64,000 bases of DNA from Lacticaseibacillus thailandensis DSM 22698 = JCM 13996. GTDB taxonomy: Bacteria; Bacillota; Bacilli; Lactobacillales; Lactobacillaceae. Shown here one piece after another: positions 63,922-64,000 of the stretch. The first letter of the stretch is position 1. Each line of letters opens with the position of its first letter. The stretch lies in assembly GCF_001312865.1 (NCBI RefSeq), contig NZ_BBER01000001.1, positions 124,001-188,000 on the forward strand, in the 5' to 3' direction. The translations under genes and the position numbers were made by a program. Below the pieces are notes generated by a model. The model had not been told where the DNA came from. It did no database searches and worked only from the letters and a program-made list of their open reading frames with translations.

Positions 63922-64000
63922 TGAACCGCACACAACAAAAAAATTTGTACTGCCACCAAGCTCGTAGTAGTGGCGCACCCGTTTAACCAAGTGAACGTGT
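63922..64000 (+). CDS. Start of a flavodoxin-like NAD(P)H oxidoreductase, cut by the window (frameshift)
   Basis: ATG 63922 follows GGTAGGTGG. The first codons read MNRTQQK; after correction of an A7 run near 63938-63944 the frame continues ATKLVVVAHPFNQVNV to the window end. The VVVAHP strand-loop is the FMN-binding start of Flavodoxin_2 (NAD(P)H-quinone oxidoreductase) proteins. Without the correction the frame stops at once. Only about 26 residues are visible. Confidence 0.5.

Overview
The window is chromosomal DNA of a lactic acid bacterium, most likely Lactobacillaceae. The gene neighbourhoods are typical of that group: the atpBEFHAGDC operon followed by a DUF1146 protein, mbl, epuA, yidD, a DUF2969 protein and rodA; tdk-prfA-prmC-sua5-upp-atp; pcrA-ligA-camS-gatCAB-dagK-rlmD; and metQNI behind a methionine-type T-box. 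Base composition looks GC-rich for the family (above 50 % by eye), except for two clearly AT-rich membrane-protein genes (about 4.3-7.4 kb and 31.7-33.6 kb).

Layout. 0-4.3 kb: an ABC ATPase cut by the window edge, SprT-like protein, GNAT, tRNA-Leu(AAG), an ECF S-component, an aromatic-acid-exporter family protein and a cold-shock gene with a long leader. 4.4-7.4 kb: an AT-rich YfhO-type gene. 7.4-12.9 kb: glucosaminidase, then purine genes (xpt-pbuX behind a PurR-type operator, a degenerate purK-like gene, purB). 13-24.8 kb: DNA repair/replication (pcrA, ligA), the CamS lipoprotein, tRNA amidation (gatCAB), lipid kinase (dagK) and an rRNA methylase. 24.9-31.1 kb: DUF1648 protein, sugar kinase, DUF2325-GNAT-GH25-like cluster and a two-component system. 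31.3-33.6 kb: tmRNA and a second AT-rich membrane gene. 33.7-37.3 kb: choloylglycine-hydrolase family enzyme and an ABC transporter. 37.6-55.4 kb: the housekeeping block from tdk through ATP synthase and cell-shape genes to methionine uptake. 55.6-64 kb: an accessory tail with an XRE/TPR regulator, UspA, a probable 6S-like RNA on the minus strand, a degenerate GshF-like protein, YueI, a broken ROK regulator, an EIIA-Man remnant, an AbrB-DUF998 fusion, an NAD(P)-binding protein and the start of a flavodoxin-like enzyme.

The dominant property of the window is about thirty single-base frame breaks, mostly in homopolymers, including in genes a cell can hardly lose (ligA, pcrA, atpF, atpA, atpG, rodA). 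I read these as assembly/sequencing errors and annotate the genes as whole CDSs with the break located. Coordinates of such genes are corrected spans, so their lengths are not multiples of three.

The most interesting biology is (i) a minus-strand RNA of about 190-230 nt with a near-consensus promoter, rod-like pairing and a strong terminator, probably 6S RNA; (ii) three proteins that keep a familiar fold but seem to have lost catalytic residues (GH25-like, PurK-like, GshF-like); (iii) an rRNA uracil methylase lacking the iron-sulfur cysteines; and (iv) a 10-bp perfect inverted repeat spanning the predicted atp promoter. I found no CRISPR array, complete insertion sequence or prophage.
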